The notes: a model not told the origin generated them from the letters alone. Shown: positions 26,183 to 35,825, counted from the stretch's first letter. The stretch: DNA of 64,000 nucleotides from an uncultured Gammaproteobacteria bacterium (GCA_902512305.1 CABXIU010000005.1:1-64000), one strand, 5' to 3'. Numbers and translations: made by a program.

Positions 26183-26815
26183 TTAGATGTTTTTCTCTTC
26201 ATACTCGCACAAATCGAGCAATGTACAATCATTACAATACGGTGATCTTGCTTTACAGACATATCTGCCATGAAGAATCATCAGGTGATGGGCGGGTACT
26301 TTAAATTCATCTGGAATAAATTTAATTAATTTTTTTTCCACCTCGAGGACAGTTTTACCTGAAGCAATAGCTGTTCTATTGGCTACTCTATAGATGTGAG
26401 TATCAACAGCAATAGTGGGTTGTCCAAAAGCAGTATTAAGAACTACATTAGCAGTTTTTCTTCCCACACCTGGAAGAGCTTCTAATTCTTTTCTTGTTTC
26501 AGGTACTTCAGAATTGTATTTATCAATCAGAATTCTACAAGTTTGAATAATATGTTTTGCTTTTGAGTTAAATAGCCCTATTGATTTGATTGTATCTCTT
26601 AGCTTAGTTTCTCCAAGTTCAAAAATTGTCTCAGGAGTATTTGCAAGAGGGAACAAGATGTCTGTTACCTGATTGACACTCTTGTCTGTAGCTTGAGCAG
26701 ATAAAGTAACGGCTACTAGCAATTCGAATGAGGTTGAATAGCTAAGTTCAGTCGTTGGATTTGGTATTTTTTTTAAAAGTCTACCAAACATTTCACTTCT
26801 TGTTTCTGCGTTCAT
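26183..26815 (-). CDS. nth: Endonuclease III
   Basis: 210 residues. The helix-hairpin-helix LEALPGVGRKTANVVLN contains the catalytic lysine, AVDTHIYRVANR carries the catalytic aspartate, and the C-terminal iron-sulfur cluster is coordinated by the C-x6-C-x2-C-x5-C pattern in KARSPYCNDCTLLDLC and the cysteine before it. It removes oxidised pyrimidines and nicks the abasic site. The upstream gap to sbcB is 77 bases. Confidence 0.95.
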   Translation of the reverse strand: MNAETRSEMFGRLLKKIPNPTTELSYSTSFELLVAVTLSAQATDKSVNQVTDILFPLANTPETIFELGETKLRDTIKSIGLFNSKAKHIIQTCRILIDKYNSEVPETRKELEALPGVGRKTANVVLNTAFGQPTIAVDTHIYRVANRTAIASGKTVLEVEKKLIKFIPDEFKVPAHHLMILHGRYVCKARSPYCNDCTLLDLCEYEEKNI

Positions 26816-26892
26816 TTGAACCTTTTTTGATTTAACTATGGGTCAAATATTATACTTAATTTTTAAGTATTTATCAATAACTGGGCATCTAT

Positions 26893-28320
26893 CTAAAGAA
26901 ATGAACTTGCATAATCTTCGAGTTCTTGCCAGAGATTTTTTCTCTCAGGATGGCTATCTTTTAGATTATTTAAGCTCCTTTCAAAGCTATCAATCGATAA
27001 GAATCCATTTGCACCACTTTGAATTCTAGATTGAACAATTTCAAACCACTCCTCTTGTTCATAATCATTAAGTAATTGAGGATAATTTCTTGCTTTAAAG
27101 TTAAGAAATAATTTAGATAAACGGCTATCTTCAAAATTAGGAGTAAATTGACCAATTTCATCAACTGAAAGACTTTGAATTTTTTCACATAAGGCTTTAT
27201 CCTTGTTACTGATAAAGCCATCATAAAGAGACTGATCAACATCCTTGCTAGGCAGCTTTTCTGAGTCATTTTTATAAATAGAATGAACTTTTTGTTCTAT
27301 TTCTCTTATATTATTTTGAATATATTGCAAATTTTTTAAGCAGATTTCCATGTCAATACGAAACTTATCAATTAGGACTGGAGAAAGTTTAAAATTATCT
27401 CGATTTGGACTACAAACAAACATAGGGCTTTTATTAAAAATAAGTTCATTAAGCTCAAGTTTTGCCAGTCCTTTTGGTAAATCTGCTTTTCTGGTAAATG
27501 TAAGCTTTTTTAAATCTTCGACCTCAAGTTCTAAAAGAACTTCTGGATCTTGATTGAGATTAAAAACAATTGCACGATCTGAGTACTCAGGGTGATAACA
27601 GATTGCAGTCACAAGTCTTGTAAATGATGATTTATATCCAAAGTTTGAGGATGTCAAAAGCATTGGATGATTAAGCTTTACAAGCCTTTCAACTTCTTTT
27701 TTATTGTTAAGACTTAATGCATAATCAAAAAATTTTGGCTGTGTTTTTTTAATTATTGATGCAATACCAATTGTCGCTCTTACATCTGCCATAGCATCAT
27801 GAGCATTACTATGCTCTATATTATTTTCAGGTGCAAGAGTATCAAGCTTAAAAATAGGCCTATTGTTTTCATTTTTAACCCAATTAAGGCTTTCATCTTC
27901 TTTATGGGCATAGCAGAATCTTGCTACATTGAGGATGTCCCATCTTGAATTACCATTCTGCCAATGCCATGAGTAGGGGTCTAAGAAATTTCTGAAAAGA
28001 GTATGTCTTGTATGCTCATCGTCAAAAGCTATTGAGTTGTAACCGACAATACAGGTTTCAGGAATAGAGAACTCATCATGAATTTTTTTTATAAACTCAT
28101 GCTCTATAAATCCCTTTTTTTCACATAGTTGAGGGCTGATTCCCGTTACAGCACAAGCTTCAGGGGTAGGTAGGCAATCATGAGTTGGTTTACAATAAAA
28201 CATATGCTCATCTAGAATATTAAGATTTTCATCTGTTCTAATTCCAGCAAATTGAGCAATTCTTTGCACTTTTGGAGAGAGACCAAAAGTTTCAAAATCG
28301 TACCAATAAAATGTTTTCAT
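26893..28320 (-). CDS. sbcB: Exodeoxyribonuclease I
   Basis: 475 residues, the usual length. The DEDDh exonuclease fold starts with FYWYDFETFGLSPKVQRIAQ (first two acidic ligands), has VGYNSIAFDDEHTRH, and the third motif SNAHDAMADVRATIGI with the general base histidine and last aspartate. An SH3-like and helical C-terminal region completes the family architecture. It digests single-stranded DNA 3' to 5' in repair and recombination. The 226-base gap upstream to the cold-shock gene holds that gene's terminator and otherwise plain AT-rich sequence. Confidence 0.95.
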   Translation of the reverse strand: MKTFYWYDFETFGLSPKVQRIAQFAGIRTDENLNILDEHMFYCKPTHDCLPTPEACAVTGISPQLCEKKGFIEHEFIKKIHDEFSIPETCIVGYNSIAFDDEHTRHTLFRNFLDPYSWHWQNGNSRWDILNVARFCYAHKEDESLNWVKNENNRPIFKLDTLAPENNIEHSNAHDAMADVRATIGIASIIKKTQPKFFDYALSLNNKKEVERLVKLNHPMLLTSSNFGYKSSFTRLVTAICYHPEYSDRAIVFNLNQDPEVLLELEVEDLKKLTFTRKADLPKGLAKLELNELIFNKSPMFVCSPNRDNFKLSPVLIDKFRIDMEICLKNLQYIQNNIREIEQKVHSIYKNDSEKLPSKDVDQSLYDGFISNKDKALCEKIQSLSVDEIGQFTPNFEDSRLSKLFLNFKARNYPQLLNDYEQEEWFEIVQSRIQSGANGFLSIDSFERSLNNLKDSHPERKNLWQELEDYASSFL

Positions 28321-28511
28321 AAAGCCTAATTTTTCTATTAATTATATATGGATTGACTTCATTAAAACAGAGGTGATTTATTTGAGAACATTATAAACAG
28401 TTAGACAGGCAGTATCATAAGTCCTATAAATAATAAGAAATTTAATTACTAAACTGAAAGTTTTAAGAATTTAAAACCGATGCAACAGTTTAGTCTAGGG
28501 ATTAATATGTA

Positions 28512-28534
28512 AAACCCAGTAAAAAACTGGGTTT
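28512..28534 (-). terminator. Intrinsic terminator after the cold-shock gene
   Basis: Stem AAACCCAGT (28512-28520) pairs with ACTGGGTTT (28526-28534) around a 5-base loop. On the minus strand it follows the cold-shock stop codon by about a dozen bases and is followed by four T residues, a short tract. On the plus strand the T-rich flank is better, so it may work in either direction, although no plus-strand gene uses it. Confidence 0.6.
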
Positions 28535-28546
28535 ATATTTTTTAAA

Positions 28547-28753
28547 TTATTTTGGTACTACGTTTGCTGCTTGAGGGCCTTTGGCGCCATCTTCAAGCTC
28601 AAACTCAACTTCTTGACCTTCTTCAAGAGTTTTGTAACCTTCGCTTTGAATTGCTCTGAAGTGAACGAATACATCATCACCACTTTCTTGCTCAATAAAA
28701 CCGAAACCTTTCTTTGCGTCAAACCATTTAACGCGACCTGTAGTTGTAGACAT
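28547..28753 (-). CDS. Cold-shock protein (CspA family)
   Basis: A 68-residue OB-fold protein starting [20 protein letters not shown], with both RNA-binding motifs, KGFGFIEQ and DVFVHFRAI, intact. The ATG at 28753 is chosen over one nine codons upstream because AGGAG lies just before it and the family starts there. Such proteins melt RNA structure in the cold or in fast growth. The gap to the upstream gene is 178 bases, consistent with the long leader typical of cold-shock mRNAs. It lies downstream of a DeaD-type helicase on the same strand, a functionally matching pair. Confidence 0.93.
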   Translation of the reverse strand: MSTTTGRVKWFDAKKGFGFIEQESGDDVFVHFRAIQSEGYKTLEEGQEVEFELEDGAKGPQAANVVPK

Positions 28754-28931
28754 GCAGTCTCCTAAAAAAAAATAAAACATGGAAAAGATGCAACCAACTC
28801 AAATCACTGTGAAACCGTCTTACTATGAAGCAACAACACAACATCAAAATCAGCTGAATATTAACCAGCAAGGTCAATTTTAACCTAAAAAACTAATAAT
28901 ATTTATTTATTTAGTGAGCTCTTAATGAAGC

Positions 28932-30710
28932 CTATTTTCTTGATTTTCCTCTTGAGAATTTTTTGTCTCTGTTTACTTTTGGTTTGACTCTTCTGCGTTT
29001 CTTAGATTGGTTTCTTTTGAAATTACTGGTTGATTCTCGTTGAGATGATTTGTTGTTTTGTTCAGTTAGCTCCTCCATGTTGAGTTTTTTGTCAAAAACT
29101 CTAGTATTCTTGAGTATTTGAAGAGTTTCCTTTGGCATCTCATCTGGCAAGTCTACAGTTGTAAAATCTTGATAGATTTGAATGGCGCCAATAAATGAAC
29201 TGCTAATTTCAGCTTCATTTGCAATGGCTCCTAAAATGTTTCCTGGCTTAATATTATCCTTTCTACCAAGTGATATTTTATATCTTCTCATTTGGATGGA
29301 AGGATTGTCCTTTAATGGATCTGCTTGAATTGAAATTGATATATTATTTTTACTTTTGGAGTCTAATTTAGGCTGAAGAATTTCTTTTTCACTTAGTAAC
29401 AAAGGTTCAGTACCCTGTGCCATTAAAGCCAGTGATGATGCAATTTTGAATAAATCTATTTCATTTTCTTTCTGATAGCCCAAAATAAGATCTTCAAAAA
29501 TAGATAGGTCTTGATTCTCGAGAGTGTTAGTAATTCTTTGTTTAAAGTTGACCACCCTTTGTTCATTGATAATTTTAGCGGATGGGAGCATCATTGGTTC
29601 TATAGGCTGTCGAGTAATTCTTTCAATCGTTTTAAGCATTCTTCTTTCACGCGGAGCTACAAAAAGGATTGCTTTGCCGTCCCTTCCAGCTCGACCTGTT
29701 CTTCCAATTCTATGAACATAGGATTCTGGATCTTGAGGAATATCGTAATTTATAACATGAGATATGCGATCCACATCTAGACCTCTTGCCGCAACGTCAG
29801 TTGCAATCAAAATGTCAATTTTTCCATTCTTAAGATGCTGAATTATTCGCTCTCTGTGATTTTGAGCTATATCTCCATTAATTGCTTCTGCAGTAAAGCC
29901 TCTAGCTGAGAGTTTTTCTGCTAAGTCGATAGTGGCCGTTTTGGTTCTTACAAAAATTAGAAGAGCATCAAAAGGCTCAACTTCTAAAATACGAGTTAAT
30001 GCATCAAGTTTATGAACGCCACCAACAAGCCAATATCTTTGACTGATTGTCATTGCTGTAGCAGTCTTTGTTTTTACTTTAACTATTTTTGGACTATCTA
30101 AAAATTTTTCTGCAACTCGCTTAATAACATCTGGCATTGTTGCCGAAAACAAAGCTATTTGGCGCTGCTCAGGAAGTTTTTCCATGACCCATTTGACATC
30201 ATCAATAAAGCCCATTTTTAACATTTCATCTGCTTCATCTAAGACTAGAGCCTTAAGTGAGTTTAGTTTGAGGGTCCCCCTTTTTAAATGATCCATTACT
30301 CTTCCGGGCGTACCAACTACTGCATGAACGCCCCTTTTGAGAGGCCTTAGTTGGATGTCATATGATTGACCTCCGTAGATAGGTAAAACATGAAAGCCTT
30401 TTAGATGTCTTGAGTAAGTTTGAATGGCCTCAGATACTTGAATAGCAAGCTCACGAGTTGGGGTTAATACCAAAAGCTGAACTTGATTATTTTTTATATC
30501 TACTCTGTCAATTAAAGGGAGTGAAAATGCTGCTGTTTTGCCTGTCCCGGTTTGAGCTTGACCAATAACATCATGACCATTAAGTAAGTGCGAAATACAT
30601 TGCTCTTGAATGGCAGACGGCGTTTCATATCCAACGTCATCAAGTGCTTGAATTATTTCTTTTGACAGATCAAAACTATTAAATGTAATGCTTGAGGCAT
30701 TTTCAGACAT
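28932..30710 (-). CDS. DEAD-box RNA helicase DeaD/CsdA-like
   Basis: 592 residues. Helicase motifs are in order: Q-motif PSAIQEQCI, motif I AQTGTGKTAAF, Ia PTRELAIQV, II DEAD (LVLDEADEML), III SAT, and VI HRIGRTGRAGR. Past the two RecA domains is a DbpA-like RNA-binding domain (GRKDNIKPGNILGAIANEAE) and a basic tail rich in K, R and S. This domain set is that of DeaD/CsdA, which acts in ribosome assembly and RNA decay at low temperature. A -10-like TATAAT lies about 33 bases upstream. Confidence 0.93.
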   Translation of the reverse strand: MSENASSITFNSFDLSKEIIQALDDVGYETPSAIQEQCISHLLNGHDVIGQAQTGTGKTAAFSLPLIDRVDIKNNQVQLLVLTPTRELAIQVSEAIQTYSRHLKGFHVLPIYGGQSYDIQLRPLKRGVHAVVGTPGRVMDHLKRGTLKLNSLKALVLDEADEMLKMGFIDDVKWVMEKLPEQRQIALFSATMPDVIKRVAEKFLDSPKIVKVKTKTATAMTISQRYWLVGGVHKLDALTRILEVEPFDALLIFVRTKTATIDLAEKLSARGFTAEAINGDIAQNHRERIIQHLKNGKIDILIATDVAARGLDVDRISHVINYDIPQDPESYVHRIGRTGRAGRDGKAILFVAPRERRMLKTIERITRQPIEPMMLPSAKIINEQRVVNFKQRITNTLENQDLSIFEDLILGYQKENEIDLFKIASSLALMAQGTEPLLLSEKEILQPKLDSKSKNNISISIQADPLKDNPSIQMRRYKISLGRKDNIKPGNILGAIANEAEISSSFIGAIQIYQDFTTVDLPDEMPKETLQILKNTRVFDKKLNMEELTEQNNKSSQRESTSNFKRNQSKKRRRVKPKVNRDKKFSRGKSRK

Positions 30711-30742
30711 GTTTTAGAAGGGGAATTGAGGAAAAGGGGAGC

Positions 30743-30748
30743 ATTATA
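30743..30748 (-). promoter_or_regulatory. Predicted -10 element of the DeaD-like gene
   Basis: The minus strand reads TATAAT here, 32 bases upstream of the helicase ATG. No good -35 is present at 16-18 bases, so confidence is limited. Confidence 0.35.
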
Positions 30749-30811
30749 CCTTTATTTGGCACCATGCATTTAAACGACACCAGTCCATTTGAAATTTATT
30801 AAGGAATGTCT

Positions 30812-31363
30812 TTAGTCAAACCACTTAATAGAGCATCCCATTGAAGGAATTTGGTCAATAGGGCCGTTGCCAGTGATTGCAATTTCTTTCATTGCTTCAA
30901 ATAATTCTCGCTTTGCTCCACCAATTGACTCTTTTCGAGACTTATCTAATCTTCCTCGGTACTGAAGGCCAAGTTTTTTGTTGTATCCAAAAAAATCAGG
31001 AGTACACACTGCACCATAGGCCTTGGCAACCTCTTGAGTTTCATCAATAAGATAAGGAAATGGAAAGTCGAGGTCCAATGCAATTTTTTTCATATTTTCA
31101 AATGAGTCTTCTTCGTACTCATTTGAATCATTTGACATAATTCCAACACTATTTATCCCAAGATTTTTTAATTCTTTTGTATCTCTAATGATTCTATCAA
31201 TTATTGATTTCACATAAGGGCAGTGGTTACAAATAAACATAATTAGCAATCCATTTGTTCCATGAAGTGAATTCAGATCATAGTATTTTTCATCAACTCC
31301 CTTAAGTTTGAAATCAATTGCTGGGAGATCGAACTCGCAAATTGGGCTTTCTTTTCTTACCAT
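30812..31363 (-). CDS. Thioredoxin-family protein (AhpC/TSA-like)
   Basis: 183 residues of thioredoxin fold with the active site FICNHCPYVKSI (C45 and C48), then AYGAVCTPDFFGYN with the cis-proline, and RGRLDKSR. This CNHCPY pattern marks a family usually annotated as thioredoxin family or redoxin-domain protein, distinct from peroxiredoxins and from TlpA. There is no signal peptide, so it appears cytoplasmic. Substrates are unknown. It lies 22 bases downstream of tcdA. Confidence 0.82.
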   Translation of the reverse strand: MVRKESPICEFDLPAIDFKLKGVDEKYYDLNSLHGTNGLLIMFICNHCPYVKSIIDRIIRDTKELKNLGINSVGIMSNDSNEYEEDSFENMKKIALDLDFPFPYLIDETQEVAKAYGAVCTPDFFGYNKKLGLQYRGRLDKSRKESIGGAKRELFEAMKEIAITGNGPIDQIPSMGCSIKWFD

Positions 31364-31385
31364 AATACAAATAATAATAAATTAA

Positions 31386-32123
31386 TCATGATTGTAATAT
31401 AGTTTGAATAATATGCCCAGCCATCATTAATCCAAAAAGATTAGGCATATATGATATAGCGCCATTGACCGCTCTTGGTCTTCCTGGTGGTGAAAACTCT
31501 GTTTCAGTAATTGCTTCATGTGGGAGCGCTTTAATTTGAAGTTCTTGAGAGTGAACTACCGGAAACTTTAATGATGCACCTTTATTTCTGAGTTGTCTTC
31601 TCAGTTCACGAGCTAGTCCACAGTATTCTGTTTTATCCATTCTTGAGATTGTAACTTTGGTTGGGTCTAATCTTCCTCCAGCACCCATGCTTGAAATTAT
31701 TGGTTTTTTAAAACGATTACAAGCGTCAATTAAATTTGTTTTACAGGCGATTGAATCAATGCAATCGGCAACAAAGTTATAGTCCTCTTCATTCGCAATT
31801 GCTTCGGCTTTTTTACTATCGATAAAAAGGTTCATTTCATTAATTACAGTGTCAGGATTTATGTCTCTAAGTCTTTCAGATAATACTTTAACTTTTGATT
31901 TGCCTAGGGTTGAATGCAGAGCAATAAGTTGACGATTAAGGTCGGTTTTTGCTACAGTATCAAAATCAATAAGAGTCAATTCCCCAATTCCAGCTCTGCA
32001 AAGTGATTCAGCACACGCTCCGCCAACACCCCCAAGGCCAGCAATGACAACATGTGATTCTGCTAATTGAGCCAAACCGAGTTGTCCAACTAGTATTTCA
32101 GTTCGAGCACAACTTCCAGCCAT
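31386..32123 (-). CDS. tcdA: tRNA threonylcarbamoyladenosine dehydratase TcdA
   Basis: 245 residues of the ThiF/E1 superfamily. The nucleotide-binding motif VIAGLGGVGGACAESLCRAG is followed by LTLIDFDTVAKTDLNRQ, and the later segment YCGLARELRRQLRNKG is typical of TcdA (CsdL/YgdL). It activates and cyclises t6A to ct6A at tRNA position 37, using ATP. The start overlaps the TatD-family stop by one base, so the two are probably translationally coupled. The sulfur-transfer partners CsdA and CsdE are not in the window. Confidence 0.92.
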   Translation of the reverse strand: MAGSCARTEILVGQLGLAQLAESHVVIAGLGGVGGACAESLCRAGIGELTLIDFDTVAKTDLNRQLIALHSTLGKSKVKVLSERLRDINPDTVINEMNLFIDSKKAEAIANEEDYNFVADCIDSIACKTNLIDACNRFKKPIISSMGAGGRLDPTKVTISRMDKTEYCGLARELRRQLRNKGASLKFPVVHSQELQIKALPHEAITETEFSPPGRPRAVNGAISYMPNLFGLMMAGHIIQTILQS

Positions 32124-32818
32124 TAGCTTATCTTAAAGATATTGTAAGTATTTTGATCGCATTGTTCGATCACCTGATCAACACTAATTTTTTTTATTCT
32201 AGCAACTCTTTCAGCAACTTGAATTAATTCATCGGGATTGTTTCTATCATCTGTTTCAATGACTATAGACTCAATAGGCAAGAAATTGACAATGTCATGT
32301 AATTTATATGCGTGAGGGTTGGTAAGCGCAGCTCCAAATCCAAAACAAAAATTAATTTTTAATAAATTTTCAGCTTGTTGAAGACTCCCCGAAAAAGCAT
32401 GAATGACACCTCTAGACTTTGAATATGATTTAAGCAAATCAGTCACATCTTCTGTAGCATGAACCGAATGAATTATTAATGGTAAGTCAAATCGAGTCGC
32501 TAAAGCCACCTGCTCATCAAAAAAGAATCTTTGGGTATTCTGGTCTTTAACTTTCGCATAATCTAATCCACATTCACCGATAGCAATCGGTTTCTCTTCT
32601 TCGATACGCACTTCAAGAGCGTATAGATCTATCATTTGATGATCTTTAACAAACCATGGATGGATGCCAAGAGCAAAATGACTGTTTTTATTTGACTGAC
32701 AGCATGCAATTACGTTATCCCAATTATCCTTTCCAGTCGAGGGAATGATAACTCCTGTTGTTGAACTTGATGGAGATTTAACATTATCAAAATCTAAGTG
32801 AATATGTGAATTAAGCAT
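32123..32818 (-). CDS. TatD family metal-dependent hydrolase
   Basis: 231 residues of a TIM-barrel metallohydrolase. Metal ligands appear in order: NSHIHLDF, AIGECGLDYA, HSVHATED, IHAFSGSL and IETDDRNNP. TatD-family proteins are deoxyribonucleases or exonucleases, some acting in quality control of tRNA or proofreading; this member is shorter than TatD of E. coli (260) and nearer to the YjjV group. It overlaps tcdA by one base. The 266-base gap upstream contains the rplM promoter on the other strand. Confidence 0.9.
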   Translation of the reverse strand: MLNSHIHLDFDNVKSPSSSTTGVIIPSTGKDNWDNVIACCQSNKNSHFALGIHPWFVKDHQMIDLYALEVRIEEEKPIAIGECGLDYAKVKDQNTQRFFFDEQVALATRFDLPLIIHSVHATEDVTDLLKSYSKSRGVIHAFSGSLQQAENLLKINFCFGFGAALTNPHAYKLHDIVNFLPIESIVIETDDRNNPDELIQVAERVARIKKISVDQVIEQCDQNTYNIFKIS

Positions 32819-33018
32819 TTTTCTCTTTAAAATTTTCTATAAAAAAAGCTATACGAAATGATAAAAATTTAATAGTGATAGCTAAATGAATTTATAAACA
32901 ATTTTACATTTTTCGAAATAGTAATTTAAGAAGATAATATCTAAATAATATAATTATTATTACTGAAATTTTTCTGATTGATATAAATTAGATTCGGCTT
33001 TATTTCAATTATGAAAAC

Positions 33019-33047
33019 TTACATTAGAAATAAAAAGTGATTATAAT
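33019..33047 (+). promoter_or_regulatory. Predicted rplM-rpsI promoter
   Basis: A -35-like TTACAT (33019-33024), 17-base spacer and perfect -10 TATAAT (33042-33047) end 37 bases before the rplM ATG. The spacing is optimal and a strong ribosomal-protein promoter is expected here. Confidence 0.6.
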
Positions 33048-33084
33048 AGTCCGCTTGTTCTAAACTGACCAAGATAATAGAGTT

Positions 33085-33513
33085 ATGAAAACATTTAGTG
33101 CTAAAGCTGACGAGATAAAAAGAGACTGGTTTTTAGTTGATGCAGATGGTAAGACACTGGGTCGCCTGGCGACTGAAGTTGCATCTCGTCTTCGTGGCAA
33201 ACATAAGCCAGAATATACGCCTCATGTTGATACTGGAGATTATATTGTGATTGTGAATGCAGCCAAAGTAGCTGTTACTGGAAACAAATATAATGACAAA
33301 ATGTATCATCATCATACTGGATATGTTGGTAACTTAAAGTCAGTTCCTTTTAATGAGTTGCTTGCTAAGAAACCTGAAGAAGTCATTCAGAAGGCAGTTA
33401 AAGGGATGCTTCCTAAAGGGCCTTTAGGTAGAGAAATGGCAAGAAAAATGAAGGTTTTTGCAGGTGGAGAACATACTCATGCTGCTCAACAACCACAACT
33501 ATTAGATATTTAA
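33085..33513 (+). CDS. rplM: 50S ribosomal protein L13
   Basis: 142 residues, the same length as E. coli L13. The L13 signature [20 protein letters not shown] and [20 protein letters not shown] is followed by [18 protein letters not shown] and [15 protein letters not shown]. It binds 23S rRNA early in assembly. The conserved rplM-rpsI operon is kept, with 11 bases between the genes. In the E. coli operon L13 represses its own translation; no such site was identified here. Confidence 0.97.
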   Translation: MKTFSAKADEIKRDWFLVDADGKTLGRLATEVASRLRGKHKPEYTPHVDTGDYIVIVNAAKVAVTGNKYNDKMYHHHTGYVGNLKSVPFNELLAKKPEEVIQKAVKGMLPKGPLGREMARKMKVFAGGEHTHAAQQPQLLDI

Positions 33514-33524
33514 GGCGTATTAAT

Positions 33525-33920
33525 ATGGCAAACAAAGAAGTTTTTTACGCAACTGGCAGAAGAAAAACATCAGTTGCTCGAGTTTACATGACAAAAGGTA
33601 AGGGTGTTTTTACTGTCAACAAAAAGCCAATGGATGAGTATTTTGGTAGAGAAACATCCTCTATGATTATAAATCAACCTCTAGATGTTGTTGAGATGCA
33701 CAATAAATTTGATTTCAATATCATGGTTAAAGGAGGCGGTGATACTGGGCAAGCTGGTGCAATAAGACTTGGAGTAACTAGAGCATTGATGGCTTATGAT
33801 GAAGCCACTCGTTCAGATCTCAGAAGTGCTGGCCTCGTTACTCGTGATGCACGTGTTGTTGAGCGTAAAAAGGTCGGTAAGAAGAAAGCGCGTAAGAGTG
33901 AGCAGTATTCTAAACGTTAA
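33525..33920 (+). CDS. rpsI: 30S ribosomal protein S9
   Basis: 131 residues. The S9 hallmarks [19 protein letters not shown] near the start, [20 protein letters not shown] in the middle, and the basic C terminus ending RKSEQYSKR, whose tip reaches the P-site tRNA. It is co-transcribed with rplM and is followed by a bidirectional terminator. Confidence 0.97.
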   Translation: MANKEVFYATGRRKTSVARVYMTKGKGVFTVNKKPMDEYFGRETSSMIINQPLDVVEMHNKFDFNIMVKGGGDTGQAGAIRLGVTRALMAYDEATRSDLRSAGLVTRDARVVERKKVGKKKARKSEQYSKR

Positions 33921-33944
33921 TTCTGAAGATAAAGTTAATTCAAA

Positions 33945-33967
33945 AAAACCCGCCTATAGCGGGTTTT
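33945..33967. terminator. Bidirectional terminator between rpsI and the Bax-like gene
   Basis: Stem AAAACCCGC (33945-33953) pairs with GCGGGTTTT (33959-33967) around CTATA. T-runs of six or more lie on both strands immediately after the stem, so it should end both the rplM-rpsI transcript and the convergent Bax-like gene. Confidence 0.85.
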
Positions 33968-33990
33968 TTATATTTAATAGAGCTATACTC

Positions 33991-34716
33991 TTAGTTCAAA
34001 AAATCATGTCTTTCTAATTGATTAAAGTTAATTAGTGATTTAATTGAATCAATATACTCATCGCCTGGGAAGGCGTAATTTCCTAGACCTTCAGCTAAAA
34101 CTATTCCTGTAATTACTTTAAGGTTTTCGCGCTGATTTTTTCTAATTTGACGAAGATCTTCATAGGCATAGCTTCGATTAATATTTAATACATAATAGTC
34201 GATACAATCTTCTAAGGAATTAAAGCGTGCCACTTCATGGGTTGCAGTTTCTTCTCTTTCTTTAGGGACGACTCCACAACCTTTAGAGAAGCACCATATG
34301 CCAAAATAATTATTGTACTCTTTGGCAAATCTTGATCTTCCCCAGTTCGATTCATTGGCCGCCTGGGCTAGAACGAGTGAAGGGGGAAGGATATCAATTA
34401 CTTTAAGTAATTCTTCTTTTGAAATTGAAGTTTTGATGCGATATTTGTTGGCTAAATCATTGAGCTGTTTGTCATTGAGTTCCCCATTAGAAATCGCACT
34501 TCTTAATACAACTATCTCTGCGTTTTTTTTATGAATTGCTGGAAGTAGATAATTGAAAAAAACTTCTTTTCTGACTATTGTACTTTCAATAGAGTCAAAG
34601 CTAGGTTTAAAAGATGAAAGAGAGGCTGAAGACACAAGAGAGCTCATTGCAAAGAGCATCAATAAAAGGAAAAGAGTTTTTAGATTTTTATTGATATTTC
34701 TATATTTATTGACCAT
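33991..34716 (-). CDS. Bax-like glucosaminidase-domain protein
   Basis: 241 residues with an N-terminal membrane anchor or signal (LKTLFLLLMLFAMSSLVSSA). The catalytic-domain motif SLVLAQAANESNWGRSRFAK and NNYFGIWCFSKGCG match E. coli Bax and related glucosaminidase-fold murein hydrolases, with the glutamate in ANES as the likely acid catalyst. It would cut glycan strands in the periplasm; the role of Bax itself is not established. Two cysteines in WCFSKGCG may form a disulfide. It converges with rpsI. The upstream 129-base gap contains a -10-like TATAAT and a short inverted repeat. Confidence 0.85.
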   Translation of the reverse strand: MVNKYRNINKNLKTLFLLLMLFAMSSLVSSASLSSFKPSFDSIESTIVRKEVFFNYLLPAIHKKNAEIVVLRSAISNGELNDKQLNDLANKYRIKTSISKEELLKVIDILPPSLVLAQAANESNWGRSRFAKEYNNYFGIWCFSKGCGVVPKEREETATHEVARFNSLEDCIDYYVLNINRSYAYEDLRQIRKNQRENLKVITGIVLAEGLGNYAFPGDEYIDSIKSLINFNQLERHDFLN

Positions 34717-34845
34717 TTTATAATCAACTAACTATTGAAATTTCTGCTTATTATCCACAAAAAAAAGGTTTGTTTTACCTATTTTTAAATTAAATTTGCA
34801 AAACCAATTATATACCAATTAGGTGTATAGTTTCCACCTTAAGAG

Positions 34846-35820
34846 TTACTCGTCGCTAGGTTTTCTTAATAGGAGTTCAGTAACTGCCTCTTTAGGAGTT
34901 ATCTTGCCCTCAGTAACTTGAAACACTTGTTCGCATATGGGCATTTCTATTTTATATTTATTTGCTATCTTTAGGACTAGCTTTAAAGTTTTGAAGCCTT
35001 CCACAGTGGCATTAATATTCTTGAGGGCAACATCTGATGAGACATTATTGGCGAGTTCTTTTCCAAAGCGTCGGTTTCTTGATAAGTCGTCCGAGCAGGT
35101 AAGGATTAGGTCGCCTAGTCCAGAAAGCCCCTGAAATGTCAATTTATCCCCGCCCAAGGCAACACCAAGCCTAGTCATTTCAGCTAGGCCTCTGGTTATC
35201 AAAGCAGCTTGGGTATTAGCTCCAAAACCAAGTCCATTTGCAATTCCCGAAGCTATCGCAAGAACATTTTTAACCGATCCCCCAACCTGTACTCCAACAA
35301 TATCTGAATTTGTATATGCACGAAGTGTTTTTGTTTGGACGATATTAGACCAAAATTCTCTTGTATTTTTGTCTGGTGATGCTACAACAATTGCTGCTGG
35401 TTTTTTTTCAACAATTTCAGCTGCAAAAGTGGGCCCAGATATAACGCAAGGAGGATGGCTAGGAATTTGTTGATTGAAAGTTTCATGGAGTAGACTTCCG
35501 TTGTTTGGATCAAATCCTTTGGTTGCCCATGCTAGAGGAATTTCATTTATGTCATCTTTTATAGTTTTGAGCACAGTAGAGAATGAAGAGCTTGGAGTAG
35601 CAATAAGAACAGCCATTGATTTATTTATTACCTCATAGCTTGGACTTATCTTAATGTTCTGACTGAATGGCTTAGAGAGTGCTGGATGCTGACTGCCAAT
35701 ACTTTCAGCATTCTCTTGATTCCTTGTAATTAGATAAATATTATCAAATTTATCACTTAAAGCAATCGCGAGTGCGCTCCCCCATGCGCCTGCTCCAATG
35801 ATTGTAAGGCAGTTGCTCAT
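34846..35820 (-). CDS. gpsA: Glycerol-3-phosphate dehydrogenase (NAD(P)+)
   Basis: 324 residues. The dinucleotide-binding start LTIIGAGAWGSALAIALS, the middle motif ATKGFDPNNGSLLHE, and the catalytic segment VGGSVKNVLAIASGIANGLG with the conserved lysine, followed by GLSGLGDLILTCSDDLSRNR, are intact. It makes glycerol-3-phosphate for phospholipid synthesis, the substrate of PlsY also encoded in this window. It lies 5 bases downstream of a rhodanese gene; in many gammaproteobacteria grxC and secB lie between these two, and they are absent here. Confidence 0.96.
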   Translation of the reverse strand: MSNCLTIIGAGAWGSALAIALSDKFDNIYLITRNQENAESIGSQHPALSKPFSQNIKISPSYEVINKSMAVLIATPSSSFSTVLKTIKDDINEIPLAWATKGFDPNNGSLLHETFNQQIPSHPPCVISGPTFAAEIVEKKPAAIVVASPDKNTREFWSNIVQTKTLRAYTNSDIVGVQVGGSVKNVLAIASGIANGLGFGANTQAALITRGLAEMTRLGVALGGDKLTFQGLSGLGDLILTCSDDLSRNRRFGKELANNVSSDVALKNINATVEGFKTLKLVLKIANKYKIEMPICEQVFQVTEGKITPKEAVTELLLRKPSDE

Positions 35821-35825
35821 CGTGT

